A stretch of DNA of 64,000 nucleotides. It comes from Elysia crispata. Taxonomy: Eukaryota > Mollusca > Gastropoda > Plakobranchidae. Of the stretch, positions 1 through 24,744 are shown piece after piece. Numbering within the stretch: position 1 is the first letter of the stretch; the number at the start of each line of letters is the position of its first letter. The DNA lies in NCBI GenBank assembly GCA_033675545.1, contig JAWDGP010007407.1, positions 410,001 through 474,000 of the forward strand, written 5' to 3'. The notes beneath the pieces were generated by a model. That model was not told the DNA's origin. It was given only the letters and a program-made list of their open reading frames with translations, and ran no database searches. The translations under genes and the position numbers were made by a program.

Positions 1-45
1 TAATTCTTCTTATTATTATCATCATACAGAAATAACTCTCCCTAT

Positions 46-355
<310 letters not shown>

Positions 356-443
356 AAAAAAAAATCGTACATTATAAAACATACAAAATTATAATTATAG
401 CTGACAGATAAATTACCTTTCACCTGTGACCTCTTATTCCCAG

Positions 444-3400
444 GTATTTCTTAGCACAAGACGAGGTGTGTGGCTTCTACATCGACTTGCTGACAATGGA
501 ATACCCTGGGATTATAGATACCACACGAGATCAAGCAGATGGATGTTAGATTTGATGCCCAGAAATTTGAGGTGAGGCAAGATATTCACGACAAAAAAGA
601 GACTACTATCAATTGAAACATATATTTTGAACATCCAATAGATCTCCTACTTGAAAATGGTAAATTTAAAGTCCGGCCTTTTCACTGCGTTCGATAATCC
701 TTTGAAACAGTTAGTGGATCGTGAAAGCGCTCTCAACGTTTTGCAGTGGTCATAATAAATCATGGATTATGACGAACTTTGTGTGACTTGCAACAATAAA
801 TGGAGTCACTCTGTCCTACAATTACAATTTTTTTTTACAGTTTTGGCTATCATGAAGATATAAAACTTCCTACTCATCTTGTAAATACATGTAAGTGAAT
901 GATGCACTGTGAATGTTTGCCTGTTTCGGTGTCCATTTGATTGTTTATCGATATTTTTAAGTTCGTATATTTATTTATATAATTATGCAAATTACACATA
1001 CACCTGAACTCACTAATTTTCTCTTTTCGGACTCTCTAACACGAGAACCTGTCCGTGTTTAAACCCTTTATTGCAAGAAATATTTTCTGACGAAGTTTTG
1101 AAGTACATATATCTTTTAAGTATAAATTGTGACCCCCAAAATTAACCAAGATTAACAACGTCGTATTTTTATTCATGCAAAAACAAAAGTCACATTTTAT
1201 TTTCTTGGTTTGTTCCATTAAAACAACACCGTAAATACATGAACCTATTGATACGAGCATCGATCGAAAAAAAAAATCTCAACTTCGAAAAATGAAAGCA
1301 AAAAAAAAAAAATAAAATAAAATAAGCAAAGTATTTCATTAGTTACTGATTTCAGAAAAAAAAACCCATAGTAATTGACATAACATGCAGAAAAAAGGCT
1401 TACAAATTTCACTCTTTGCTTCCTATCTCTCCTCAATCCTCCAACTTTTGCTTTCTTATTTATTTTTCTGACCAGCCTTCACCTGACCTATCTAATCTAT
1501 TGACTCTTCTTCTGCCCTCAATGTATAGAAACTACCTTGTGAAGAAACAGATCTCTGACAAGATCGACCACGAGCTGTACGCATTGAAGCCCCTCAATGA
1601 ACCAGACGCCACGCATCCGACAGTCAACGATGAACTGCCCAACAGGATCGCCTGTGGTATGGTCAAAGTGAAACCCAACATCCGCCACTTCACAGAGACA
1701 GGTATGGCATGAGGCCAGGGGAAATAGACGATACTTATAGGATGTACCGGGTATCTTTTTGCATTTTTGTTCCTTTTGGCTCAACGGCAGCCAATAATTA
1801 CGATAGGAACCAGTTTGCATGACGGGGTTAAGAGTGCCTGAAAAGGATCGACACCAGGGCGTCCATCTTGTCCTCCCAAGACTTTACCAATTATGCTACT
1901 TGGTGGAGAAACAATTAGAAGTTGTGATGTGTCTGAGTAAAGCAAAAACTTGTATCTTCATGTTTATGAACTCATCTTTGTCTACAAGGACTCACTGTTC
2001 ATGAAATGAAAATTCACATTATTATCAATTACAAACATTGATTGTTAGTGTTCGGCAAAAACTGTTAGAGCTAAGGTGAGAAATTCTTTTTGTGGCAAAA
2101 GTAGGAAACTTTGGAATTCTACTGCTTAGAATATCTCAAAATTTAGAGATTCACGTAGAGTTGCAATCCTGAAGACAATTAGTACAAGCAACTGACGTGG
2201 TTGATAGGTATCATTAACATTTTCGTGGCTTAACATTAATTTAGACAACTGTAAACCACAATTAATTACAGTCTTTATTATTATTATTATTATCAATTTT
2301 GATTATGTTGGCTTTTCCACTAGTCTCTCTTCATCTCCAGATAAATTTTAGATCTGTATTTTTTTCAGCACTCATTTACCATAATGCACAAGTTGCGGCT
2401 TTCTGAAGTCGAATGTCCCATGTAGTTTCTTATAAATTCTTCTCCTCGCGAAAACTTAAAATTAAAAAAAAAATTTACCTGAGTGATGTATGACTTTCCT
2501 AGTTTTACCTGGTTGTGTTTTTCCCCTTTTGCACCCTAGGTATCATGTTTGAAGATGGTAGTTTCGAGGACAATATTGACCTGGTTGTGTTTGCTACAGG
2601 CTACAAAGTTGGGTACCCGTTCATGGTGAGCGATATCTTATATATTTTCCACACATCACAGCTTTTGGAAGTAGCGGAATTCAGATGACGAATGACCGTC
2701 GTTTTTATTTTTTTAATTACATCTATCAAGAGTTCCTTTGATTCTAAAGCGTAATGTTATGCATTAGTTTTTGAAAAAAATGTCTTAAGACAGAATCATG
2801 CCATGTTGAGTCAATTGTATCGCTTTTTCTATGTTTACGAAATATGCTTACTTTTATAAAAAAAAAAAATGAAAACTGCTTCCTCTTTCAAAGAGAGTAA
2901 TTGCAAGCAAGTACTAAAGACATTGATTTCCCCCCTCAGGACAAGTCAGTTTTAGGCGACATACGCAACAACCGTGTGGAGCTGTACAAACACATGTGGC
3001 CCCTCAACCTTTCTCACCACACGTTGGCTTTCATTGGGGGTGTGCAGCCACTGGGTGCTATGTTTCCTATAGCAGAACTCCAGGCTAGGTTGGCAGCCAG
3101 GGTATTCAAGGTAAGACAGGCAAATGTCCTGGATAAAGCAGCTGGATTATTTTGCTTAAGATACTTGCTAGCCGATACAAAACAAGAGCTAAAAGAGCTT
3201 GAAGCTGATGAAATAACTCAACACTCCATTTCTTAACTGTTGCAAACTGATTTATTACCTTTCTGTACATTTACAAATATACTTGAAAACAACTTATTCC
3301 TTTCATTATATTTTAATCTGAGGCTGTCAGAGTGCTGAGGGAACAAGTATTCAGATATGCTTACATTCTTTTTACGGTTTGTTGTCAGCCATACACTCTT

Positions 3401-5463
3401 TGATCATTATCAGCTCATAAATAAGTACTTACTCAACTGCTCAAGACAACTGAAACTCTAATGACCTACTTATAGTTAAAATATTATTTTTACTTGCAAA
3501 TATACTGACCCCGATGTCGGTGTATGTTACCAACTAGAGTAATGGGCTATTTTTAGTTCGGGAAAATTTTTGTAAATATTATTGATATTGAATGGTTTCC
3601 TTTTGAACACTTTTATGTTATAGATATCATTCACTATTTAAAGTCAATTGTTAAGTTCATGACCCTTTAATTTCCTAAAATTTAAAACCATTTTATACCT
3701 TTTCGAGGGTAACATAGACTCTTTAATTAGCAGAAACTTTTTCTATTTACTGCTTTTTTTTTCTTTTGTGTCGAACAGTTTGTTAAGACACACCTGAGTT
3801 TTATTTTTCAATTCCAAACTTTTCCGTTTTCTCTGATGCAGTATATTTGTAAATGGAACTGTATTGACGAAAATCACTGCATTTTAACATTTGTACCCTT
3901 GCCCACTTCTCTCGCACTGGCTAATAAATGCCATCTTCTACATGCCATTTGTCCAGGGTGAGGTAAAACTCCCATCACCTGCTAAGATGAAACGGGACTT
4001 TTTAAGTCATGACGCAGCCATTCGGACACGATACGTGGACACGCCCAGACACACGTTCCAGGTGGACTGGCTCCCTTATATGGACGAATTAGCAGGGCTA
4101 ACTGGCTGCAAACCCAACTTAGGTCAGCATTGGTAAAGCTAAACAGAAAAGATTTATTGCAGATCGTTCGGGGTATTATCTCGTAACATTGAAATACGCC
4201 ATAATTGTAAATGTTTCTATCTTCAAGACCATAAGAGAGATCTGAAAGACACGAATAAAGTATTCTGGCACCCGATCCCAATAAAATATATCGCCCTTAT
4301 TGTATTCTAAGGAGTTGATTTTTAGAAGAATGTATTTTCCTAAGCTTCTCAGTGATGAAAAGGTGGCCAACAAGGCCAAGTAACATTTTCTAAATTAAGG
4401 TGGGACTAAGTGGCTGAGAATGGAAGCAGCGGTGGTGTTATAAGTTATTTAAGACCTTTTAAAACTATTACTAATTGAAAGACTAACAGTTTAAAATCTA
4501 CGCGTTCTGTTTTTTATACTTTACTTTTTCTTTCCCTTAGTTTTACCATTCGCAATACATCTGTCGATAAAATCTAAAGCTAAACGTTTGAAAAATTCAA
4601 AAAAATGACTTTTGTTCTATCAAAACTCTTAAGCTACCATCAATATTACCGTCTGCCCTCAGCGTGGCTCCTTCTGACGGATCCTGTCCTCTTCCTGAGT
4701 CTTGTGTTTGGTCCTGGCACACCTTACCAGTACCGTCTGCATGGCCCTAACCCCTGGCCAGGGGCCAGGCAAGCCCAGCTCACTGTTGTAAGTTTGTTAA
4801 CGGTTATTCATTTGTAAGATTGAAGTTCTATTTATAAAACACGTACCATTGCCAGTATTTTAACATTTTATGACTGAAAACGCAGAGGATACCATTTTGC
4901 TCGTATATATTTTGAATCCTGGATATAATAAATTTGCTTTGGAGAAAATATCTAATAATGCAGCACTCTTTTATGAAACATTCTCAATTCCAGAAGCATC
5001 TTTTATGAAGTGTTCTTTTTAAGGCAAACGATGTTTTCTCCTGCAAGTTTACAAAACTTATTAGTTAACAAACACTTTACTGTATAGATTATTCTATTTT
5101 TAGTTTATATAATGATAGTTCTCAGATCATTATACCGCTACACATGTTCGTATTCGGAGCAAATACACTTCCCTCAAATAGACCTTGAGGTCTGTATGCT
5201 AAAAATGTTTCAAAGATATGCAGGTCTAACTTTCCTCTTCTTAGTATTTTTTCCTATAACATCCTCAGCTTGACCGGATCAGAAAACCTCTGGCGACGCG
5301 ACCACTGCCCAAACACCAGACACCTGGTATGTTCCGGCTCCAGACAGTTGGAATCCTGGCCCTAGTGGCTTGTGCTGTGGGATACGGTGTCCACTTGTTC
5401 AAAGCCAAAGGAATTAACATCTGGGATATGGAGTTGCTCCAAAACATTGGTCTCAGGACATAA
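444..5463 (+). CDS. Flavin-containing monooxygenase, copy A (3' seven exons; 5' part outside window)
   Basis: Coding exons are 444-571, 1529-1701, 2540-2625, 2940-3110, 3957-4122, 4663-4787 and 5269-5463 (TAA stop). All have AG/GT borders and join in frame to 347 residues. Exon lengths and phases match copy B exactly except the last exon, which is 12 bases shorter and stops after GLRT. The first exon begins [10 protein letters not shown], just after the NADPH-site exon of FMOs. The third carries the family motif FATGY. The last encodes a basic stretch then a hydrophobic segment (about [16 protein letters not shown]), the usual C-terminal membrane anchor of FMOs in the endoplasmic reticulum. 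The FAD site and the GIGNSG exon lie left of the window. Family role: NADPH- and O2-dependent oxygenation of soft nucleophiles (amines, sulfides). It is about 93% identical to copy B over the shared residues by eye, with no stop or frameshift. Substrate cannot be told. Confidence 0.93.
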
Positions 5464-5507
5464 ATGTCTATACAACCTAAACAAAGCTGAAAAACCCTGC
5501 GACATAA

Positions 5508-5513
5508 ATTAAA
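5508..5513 (+). terminator. Candidate poly(A) signal ATTAAA of FMO copy A
   Basis: ATTAAA lies 45 bases after the TAA stop of copy A, followed within 15 bases by a T/A-rich stretch. It is the commonest variant of AATAAA. The position fits a short 3' UTR; no transcript evidence is available here. Confidence 0.45.
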
Positions 5514-5726
5514 TATTTGTGATTAAAAAAAAAAGGAATTGCTCTATGATTCCAAAGAATAGACTTTAAGAAAAAAAACCCAAAGTGATTAAGTAGTTTT
5601 TTTATGGATGTTTTCATTTAGCCTGTTTCTTATCATTTTGAAATGTGATGAGCAAATACAAAAAAACGTGACTTTTCGTTGCTATATGACCATAATCAAT
5701 ATTTTAACATTTTGGATTACTACCTC

Positions 5727-6038
<312 letters not shown>

Positions 6039-9000
6039 AAGTCTAAAATACTTTTAATAATTCAGAACTAACGCTTTCGATTTTGTAAATTTGTAAACTG
6101 TTTTTTATGATAAAAAATATTGTGATTATGTTACTTTGCTCTCTTCTTATCTGAGTATAAAACTAATAAAAAAACAATTTATTGCTTCTGACATTTTCAA
6201 AAGCAGCAAGTCTAAGAAGAGATGAAACAGCATTCTGAAGTCATGGTAATTCAACTGCATAAAGGTTTTAATAACTCGATCAGTCGTTTGGGCACTTGAC
6301 TGAAAATCTAGCGATGTGTTCTATAGATCTACGTCGAGCCGTCTGGTAAGATGGTAGAGTGGAGTCCCTTCTATGGCCTGACAGAAGAATGCCTTATGAT
6401 TCCTGACACTTAGGAACATAAACAAATTTTTTTAAAATAACGCAATTTAGTTTTAGACAATACAGACTGCTTAATTCTTTCTATTTACATAAATAATAGC
6501 ACAGACCAAGGCAATGTAATTTTATTTTTATTATGATGATATACACAGATGATGATCTTGCATAAAATCAGTTGAACGTAATGGCGCCAATTAGATTATG
6601 TTTTTCTTGGTCACATCATATTTTGTCAGCAATGTTATAAATTTTTGTGGCTGGTGCTTTTGATTTTGATTTCTCTTGTAAATTTCAATAAATTTTTATC
6701 TTTCACTTCTAAGAAGTTGTTTTCTTTTACTTTTTTTCCATCAATCTTTGTGTACACTGTAATTTACGAAAAAGATTGAGTGTAACAAAAGGATAAAGAA
6801 AAAAATGATAATGAATAACTCAAATTATTTGCAATCAAAAGTTTGACTAAAGTAAATAAATGAAAATAAAAATTGAAAATAAATTTTAGTGAAAACAGAA
6901 AATTCAGGTTCCAAAGTTTAGGCTGGTGTCAAATATTTCAGTTGATAGAAAGATGGACTGACAATTACGAGTTTCTGGGTTCGGTGCCTTACTGAAATAT
7001 TTCTGTTGGAGTCGGATTTTTACTTATCTCTAGGTTTCTTAAAAGGTAACCTATCCGTATAAGATTTCTTTAGAAGCTGAATCGTCGGAAAACGAATCAT
7101 AGAAAAACTTTCAAAGCTAGACTAAAATACAACTTTTTGTGTTTTTTTTTCCATCCAGATCATTAAAGCTACGATCTTAAAGATTTTAATCGAATCTCTT
7201 TAACTTTTCGAAAAAAAAAGAACGTTTCCATACAGAATTGAAATTTTGCTTATGATTTAATCGGTCTGCAAAGTGCAGAACGTCCTGTAACAAGAAATCA
7301 AATTATTCAAGCTGGAAAAATGGTGGAACATATAATGTAAATAAAGAAGACGGCAACTCATATCGACATCAGTATTAGAAAAAACACGACGTTTGAATCA
7401 AGAGCGACAAAAGTAATAAAAGAAACAAGGCGTTCACTCGACATAGCGCTAATATAGACTATATTCACCTAAAACTGTGGTATCTGGGAACTGACGAAAT
7501 TAAAAAAAAAGAAGAAAGTAAACGACTTAAGTTGCACACAAAAGAAAAAAAAAGCCTCTCAATATAAGTTGCGAAGTGAACGCCCTTATTAAGTTTTTAT
7601 CTTTATTATAACAGGAATCAGCAATTTGTCCTTAAAAAAAAACAAAAACACTCAACGTGCTGAAATAAAGTTTAAAGAACTTTGTACAGACAATATTAGT
7701 CTCAAATGTGGTCTATAAAAGCTAACAAAAACTATGGGTTTAGACTACGAAATGATCTTGAAAATTCATTGTATTTCGACGCAATAGACCTACAGATAAA
7801 TGAATCAATCTTAAGACCTTAAAATTCCGATAGCCATTGTGAGAAATGGAGCAAGCATGGGGTTACTCGCTAAACTTCGAAACTCAAGGGACAGTAGGCC
7901 TAAATTTTGTTTAGCAACGCAAACATGAATATAAAAAGTAACAGTTTAACAAATATCTCAATAAATCTCCATAAAGGCAAGAAAAATAGCTCTCCATTAT
8001 GTCTACATTGATTTATGAATGAGAAATTTGGACACTCTCACAATATATCAGGAAGAAACTAGAAGCAACAGATAAGTGGGTTTTGAGGAAAAAAAGATAC
8101 CTCAAATGGGAAAATAATATCTTGAAACAATTTTACAATTAACCATACACAAAGTTTGTAAATAAGCAGAATTTTTTTCCGCCTTGATATGAAAAGAGAG
8201 AAACTGGAACATTTCATGAGCAGTAATGGATTATACTTTCCCAATCTATTTCAAGATCATACTATTATACCGTTTACAAAATCGGACTATGTCATAATAG
8301 TGTGATTAAGTTAGTGCCTTGTGTAAAAAAAAAAAGATAAGCAATACAAAAACCTAAGACCTACACATTAAACCTCTTTCATAAGATAAAACAATTCAGG
8401 AGATAGAAGACACCGTTATGTGTAGAGTTTTTTTTTTTTTTTTTGTCCTCCATTCATATCAGAGCATATATGACCTAAATAACGGTCATGTTACGGGTGA
8501 TAAAAAAGGCCAGGTCCCGAGAATCCGACCAACAGCTGGGATTATGACCTGGCTACGATACTACAAACCGTTATACCAGCCTAGAACAATAAAATCTAGG
8601 TCTTGACGCATATGGAAAAGTCATAAGCTCAGGCCACGCCGAAAAAAAAAAAAAACTAGCACGGTCAGATGATTTGACCTAAGACCTTCACAAGTGTACT
8701 TCTGGATTCATTTTCACTTCATTTTTATTTCATTAGAGCTACACAGTTTGTGTGGGTTGTTATCTTAATTCTCGCATTGTTTTTTTTTTGTATCTAGGTA
8801 AGTACATGTGTTTACATCTAAACAATATATATATATTACCCACATGTCGAGATTAGAGCTATATAATTTTAATACTCTCGATGAACAGTGAAATGATAAT
8901 AAATTGAATAAATTATTGAACTCTTTCTATGAACGTCTGACAGCCTCTTTTCGATTTTTATCTCTTTAGACAATGCTTTCTAAGCAGTGCTTGATAATTG

Positions 9001-11522
9001 ATATTGACAATGTGTTGAAAAAATCGGTTCAGTTGACAAAGTCTGTCTATTGACTATAGTGGTCCATTGTTCAAACAGTGATTCCATTTGAAACAGTTGT
9101 TTAGTATTATCGTAGTTCATTATTATGAACTGTTCATTATGTATATTTTTATCCAACTAAAAGAAAAACCGATTGACTAATGATACTCTTTTTCCGTTGT
9201 GAACTGTGACTAGATATTAACAGAAACCCATTCCAAATTAAAAGTTGTGATGCACAAGTCCAGCTTACATGAACGGATAGTTTAAAGCTGGTCATTAAAA
9301 TAAGTTAGGCTGATCAGAAAACAATTAATTGTGTGGCTGAGCTCCGATAAGATTTTCATCGTTCAGCTTAAGCGGAGCGGATTGCTCAGAACGTAGCGTA
9401 CATCTCCTGTCTTTACATTGATGAATTACAAAGTATGACGTATTTCACTGGTCTGACGAAACATGAGAATAGGCCATAAACGAAAAGAAAAGCATGAGCT
9501 GCATTTTAATCCTGCAGACATATTCCCAACATAGAGGAATTGTTAATTCTATACATCCCCAACACTTCTAAACGCTTATTATAAAGAGGTGGATTCTATT
9601 GCTAGAATGCATAGCTACGCATTTATTCGTAATCAGAATTGAAATGGATTTATAAATGATTTGTCATTGTTCAGCATTAAATAACAATTCTTAATAAATA
9701 TGCTAAACACTTTTTAATCGTTCTTATTTCAGGCCATCAACACCAAAGAGTATTTTCTTCAGACTTTTGAAAGCATTCCTTATCATGTTAGTTGAAATAA
9801 CTGCGCGGCTAAGAATTCCCGCAACACAGTTCACTTTTATACATGCACTTAATTCGAAAAATCGCAGCTTTCTAGTTAGCGTCTAAAAAGATCTAAAAAC
9901 AGATTGGAAAATTACAGAATTAATCGATTTTCTTTATTTTAAAGTTTTCATGAGCTGTGCGTTACCCTGGAACATTGACAAGATCTTTTTTAATCTTGAA
10001 AGGTGGAGTTATCTTTTAATTAATACCTGAATGAAGCAAAGAAGTTAATGTATTAAAACAGCCTTTTTTCCAAGAACCCAACGTTACACCAAACGCAGCC
10101 AGGTTTTGAACCCACACCTTGAGATTTAAAAGGAGTGTCTACCACTCTAAGTCTTCACCACAAAAACTATGCAATGCAAAACAAAATAAAGCACAAAAAA
10201 CAAACAAAAAACACCAAAAAAAAACAACAAAAAACAAACAAAAAACAAAAAACCGCACGCCTTGCACTCTATTTTAGAGATTTGTATTTTTTTAATTAAA
10301 AAAATAACAAACAAACCTTTTTTTTTTAGATTATTTGAATTCCTTCTACAGTTTAGAATGGTCAACGATATAGAACTTTTCTTTACAAAAAATGTTTTCT
10401 TCCCTTACCTTTTGGCCTATCTCATATGAAAAGGGAAAAGGAAAAGTCTTTTAACTGTTATCAAAATGAGTGTTCATACCTTAGACAACTTTGTCTCTAT
10501 TAAGATCGCCTTCCTTTGAATCTAAAGATAACAGGAAGGGGTGAATCATATACCAATGTGAAGCCAGCATGAGGCAGAAGGGAGAAGAAAGTGATATAAA
10601 ATTGCTGGTTCTAAATAAACTAACAACCGTATTATGTGGGAGATGCTACAGTTGTTACAAATAAAAAAAACGTCAAATATGAGCATGACTGATCTCAGTG
10701 ATTTAACTTTTTGATACATTTTAAACCGATTTGCAGTTGAGCGATAACAAGCAAAAGATTATCTAAAACCAGAAAGTAAGTGTGGTTAAGGAGAAGGGAC
10801 ATTATCAATTTTTCTCTTTATCCTTGACTTTTACTATCACTGATACGTTATGAAAGTACATGAATTGTTTCAGTGAATGGTAGACTTCAAACCTAAGGCT
10901 TAAAAACTGTGATGTCTCTCAAGGATCGATATGGATAGCGCGGAGGTTAAGATTAGTGAGCCTAAACCTGTTTTTATCTCAGTCGATTGATATGAACGTT
11001 TGACTTGGTTGTACAGCAAGATCGAATAATAATTATCGGGTACGAAAGTCTGCCAGCTAAGAGGCCGAAGTACGCGTTACACAATCCTCACGTGATTTGC
11101 TTAATCTTTGTGAATGTCTCTCGACTATTGCATTCTTATCACCGGAGATTCGTTTGAGCTAAAGTGGTGCCAATGGGGCGGAAAAAAATGATGATGCTAC
11201 TTTCCATTCACAAAACTTAGTTACTGGCTCTCAATCACTGTTTATTCATCGTCGTTTATAAACAAAGTTTACTGTCCAAAGTGTATTGTGAGCATAAGCA
11301 TGATTTCTCGTCCAAATGGTCAGTTAGGGAAGACATCTACGTTGAAGAAAAGCAAACTCACCACAATAGCACATTTACATCTTCTAGAGCCATTCGTGTA
11401 ACAGTTTTAAAGTATACAGTGTCTTGCGACATTCAAAATTTTCTAAAAGAAGTTGCTAAGAGGTCATTCTTTCTTTTATATATGGAAAAATCTTCCAAAC
11501 AAAAAAAACAAAAAAACAAGAA

Positions 11523-11526
<4 letters not shown>

Positions 11527-11576
<50 letters not shown>

Positions 11577-11684
11577 CAGATATATAGATAGATAGATAGA
11601 GAGAGAGAGAAAGAGAGAGATAGAGAGAGAGAAAGAGAAAGATAGAGAGAGAGAAAGAGAGAGAAATAGAGAGAGAGAGAAAGG

Positions 11685-11777
<93 letters not shown>
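11527..11777. repeat. (GA)n microsatellite, interrupted
   Basis: About 250 bases of GA dinucleotide repeats with AGAT and GAAA interruptions; a purine tract on the + strand. Confidence 0.95.
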
Positions 11778-11780
<3 letters not shown>

Positions 11781-12369
11781 TGGCGACTGGGCTACTTCGT
11801 CAATATGGTGTCTGAGGAGTAGGCGATCCTGAGAGTTGCGGAGGTTCAGAGATGAAACCTTTCACCCCCTCCCCCACCTTTTTTTTTATTTCTCATTTTA
11901 AAGAATCTCTGTTAATTTCTTTTACTTTTTGAAAGAAAAAACAATCAAAATAAAAACAGAAATCGAGAACTTACTGTATAAAAAAATATTCCTTCAATAT
12001 GTAAAAACGGAAAAAAAATAAAACAATAAGCGTTTGTTTTGATAAGGTCAGAGCATTAATGTTCGTTTTTTTTAAAACCATAACTAAACAGAGATCTACA
12101 TGTGTATAATTTTATATATCACAAAACATATATTAGGAATAGCAAGAAAAAAAGCAAGGAGAGCAATGAACACATTAAAACTATCAAGCTGGGCACTAAA
12201 CACAGACGAACTAAAACAATCTGATACGGTTAAAATTTATGTTCTTGCTAACCCTATAAGCGACGCGCATTTCAATTATTTTTTTTTATTATTATATAGA
12301 GGCTCTGAAATTAATAATGTACAGTGATGCAATAAGGGAATGATAAATTCCTTTCTTTTTCTCACCCCC

Positions 12370-12372
<3 letters not shown>

Positions 12373-12441
<69 letters not shown>
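12373..12441. repeat. (CT)n microsatellite
   Basis: About 34 CT units, nearly pure. Confidence 0.95.
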
Positions 12442-12446
<5 letters not shown>

Positions 12447-12574
12447 CTCTGTCTCTCAAATACATGTTTTTGTATTTTTTTTCACAAAATTTCCAATCTA
12501 TTATATTCCACGTAGTTAATGTTTTTTGAGGAGCATTTTATATTCTAAATCCATGATTTTTCTTCATTTTTATC

Positions 12575-12680
12575 GAACCAATCTACACTGATAGTGGCAG
12601 ATCAAAATTCAGTAAACATCATGACTGCACATTGAATTTTTTTTTTCTGAAGGAGATAGTGTGGAGAGTAATCGAAGTTG
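12575..12680. repeat. Dispersed repeat copy, homologous to about 29915-29995
   Basis: Shares GATCAAAATTCAGT, then CACATTG/TACATTG, then GGAGATAG with the stretch near 29.93 kb in the same order and orientation. Element type unknown. Confidence 0.5.
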
Positions 12681-13896
12681 TTCTTCTTGCTCGATTTAAC
12701 ACACAAAGCGGATCAATGGTGATAATACCTTTTGTTCATCATTTATTTAGATCCAGGAATAACACCACACTGTTTCTTCTAACTTGCAACTACCCTCTCC
12801 TATATAAGACAGGAAAAAGTAAGACAAAAATGGCATAAAAACTAGACAAGCGCGATACAGAAAGTCTGGCCTTAACCGTTATCCCTTCACATGTAATACG
12901 ATTCTGTTTTTGTATATAATTCGGCTCAAAGGTGATATTATTTTCACTCACCGTCACATACAATCATAACTATTATTCGTTCTGTATGGTAACTCTGTAA
13001 CTCTCTTATTAAAAAACAAAACAAAACAAAACAAAAAAAAAAAACATGGTCATATTCTGCGCGAGCTATGGTACGGGAAAGAAATTCTTTTAGATTCCAA
13101 TTTCTCATGTATACATTTATTTAATCTTCAAATGTGTTGTTTGTTTTTTATTTAATTATGGATTACCCCGTGGGTGATCATGTTATTCATGGAGCGAAAC
13201 TAGTTACAAACTAAGTTATTGAAAGTCCCGATTATAAAGCCAATGATTATAAAATTAGAAATTAATTAAACAATTCTTCTTACACAAATACACATAGTAG
13301 TTCTTAAGTCTTTAACATTTCGAAAGTCTCTCCCAGAGTTATTTAGTTAGAACAGAATTACAATAACTCAGCTACCACCAGACCTGCCCTTCCATCTCGC
13401 TCTCAAGTAATTGCCAAATTGGCCAATTAATGTCGAGAACATCATAAAATTGTAACCTCTATGATAAAAACTGGCCTGGTATCCACAACCATAAAATTTA
13501 CACAAGAGCAGCAAAATTATTCTTTAGTAACTAGCCTTGTTTTTGTAGTTATAGTGCGTACAGTATGTTTCCCCCACAAAAAATTATTCAGGATTGGCTT
13601 GATTAAGTTTCACCTTTCTTGCCTCTCGATCATTCTATAAGCTGCATTGTTCCTGAGGAAAAACAGGTGGTTTTCAATTTAGAAGTTGCAGCATTCTATT
13701 GCCAACAAATTAAAAATAGTCTCTTGCAGCAAGTCATTTGATATATAAGTTCAATCAATTCGTATTTCTTTACAAAATATCCTTAACCCTCTATTATAAT
13801 AGTCTCTAGTTGCTAAGTTACGTGATGTATCATCCACAATTTCTCTTTTCCTTAAATTCTTTATCTCTCTACATTACGTTCTATCTTCATTGCCAG

Positions 13897-13952
13897 GCCC
13901 GGAGGAAATCTGATTTTTACCAGCCCAAGATTGCCCTAACACAGAAGCCATA
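13897..13952 (+). other. Candidate 5' UTR exon end of FMO copy B with 3' splice site
   Basis: A pyrimidine-rich run ends in TTGCCAG at 13896, 56 bases before the FMO copy B start codon. This looks like a 3' splice acceptor, so the start codon would sit in the second transcribed exon behind a 5' UTR intron. The upstream non-coding exon and promoter are not identified. A TATATAAG at about 12801 is one possible TATA box but nothing else supports it. Confidence 0.4.
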
Positions 13953-24241
<10,289 letters not shown>

Positions 24242-24317
24242 CCTGGACATGGTGGAAGAACTCTGCAGATTTAAATCTTAGTTTTGTGACTAGAATTTTT
24301 CCCGATGTTTTCAAAAG

Positions 24318-24323
24318 AATAAA
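24318..24323 (+). terminator. Poly(A) signal AATAAA of FMO copy B
   Basis: A canonical AATAAA lies 76 bases after the TAG stop of copy B, with A-rich sequence just downstream. It fits a short 3' UTR. Confidence 0.6.
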
Positions 24324-24543
24324 CCTGCATAAAAACAAAAAAAAAACAAAAAACAAAAAAAAAAACTTAACAACAACGACACTCACACACACTCACACAA
24401 AGATTGTGCATATTGTTGTTTAATATCTTTATTCAGTATGTTTCTGATTATTTTGAAATTTGATGACACAAAAGCGTGGTTTTCCTTTACTGTATAAGCA
24501 TAAGCAATCTCTTAACATTTTTCGAATACTACTGCTACGACGA

Positions 24544-24742
<199 letters not shown>

Positions 24743-24744
24743 TA

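Larger units (their letters stand above)
6040..13896. other. Intergenic stretch between FMO copies, no gene seen
   Basis: AT-rich sequence with short, unconvincing open frames only. It contains the GA tract at 11527-11777, a CT tract at 12373-12441 and one dispersed repeat copy near 12.6 kb. No splice-compatible coding series and no conserved protein motif was found on either strand. Confidence 0.6.

Noticed and set aside
1036..1436. Short frames inside FMO copy A intron 6
   Set aside because: Low-complexity AT-driven frames without conservation in the matching intron of copy B.
12100..12327. 75-residue plus-strand frame upstream of FMO copy B
   Set aside because: No recognisable domain, low-complexity ends and no splice context; likely chance.
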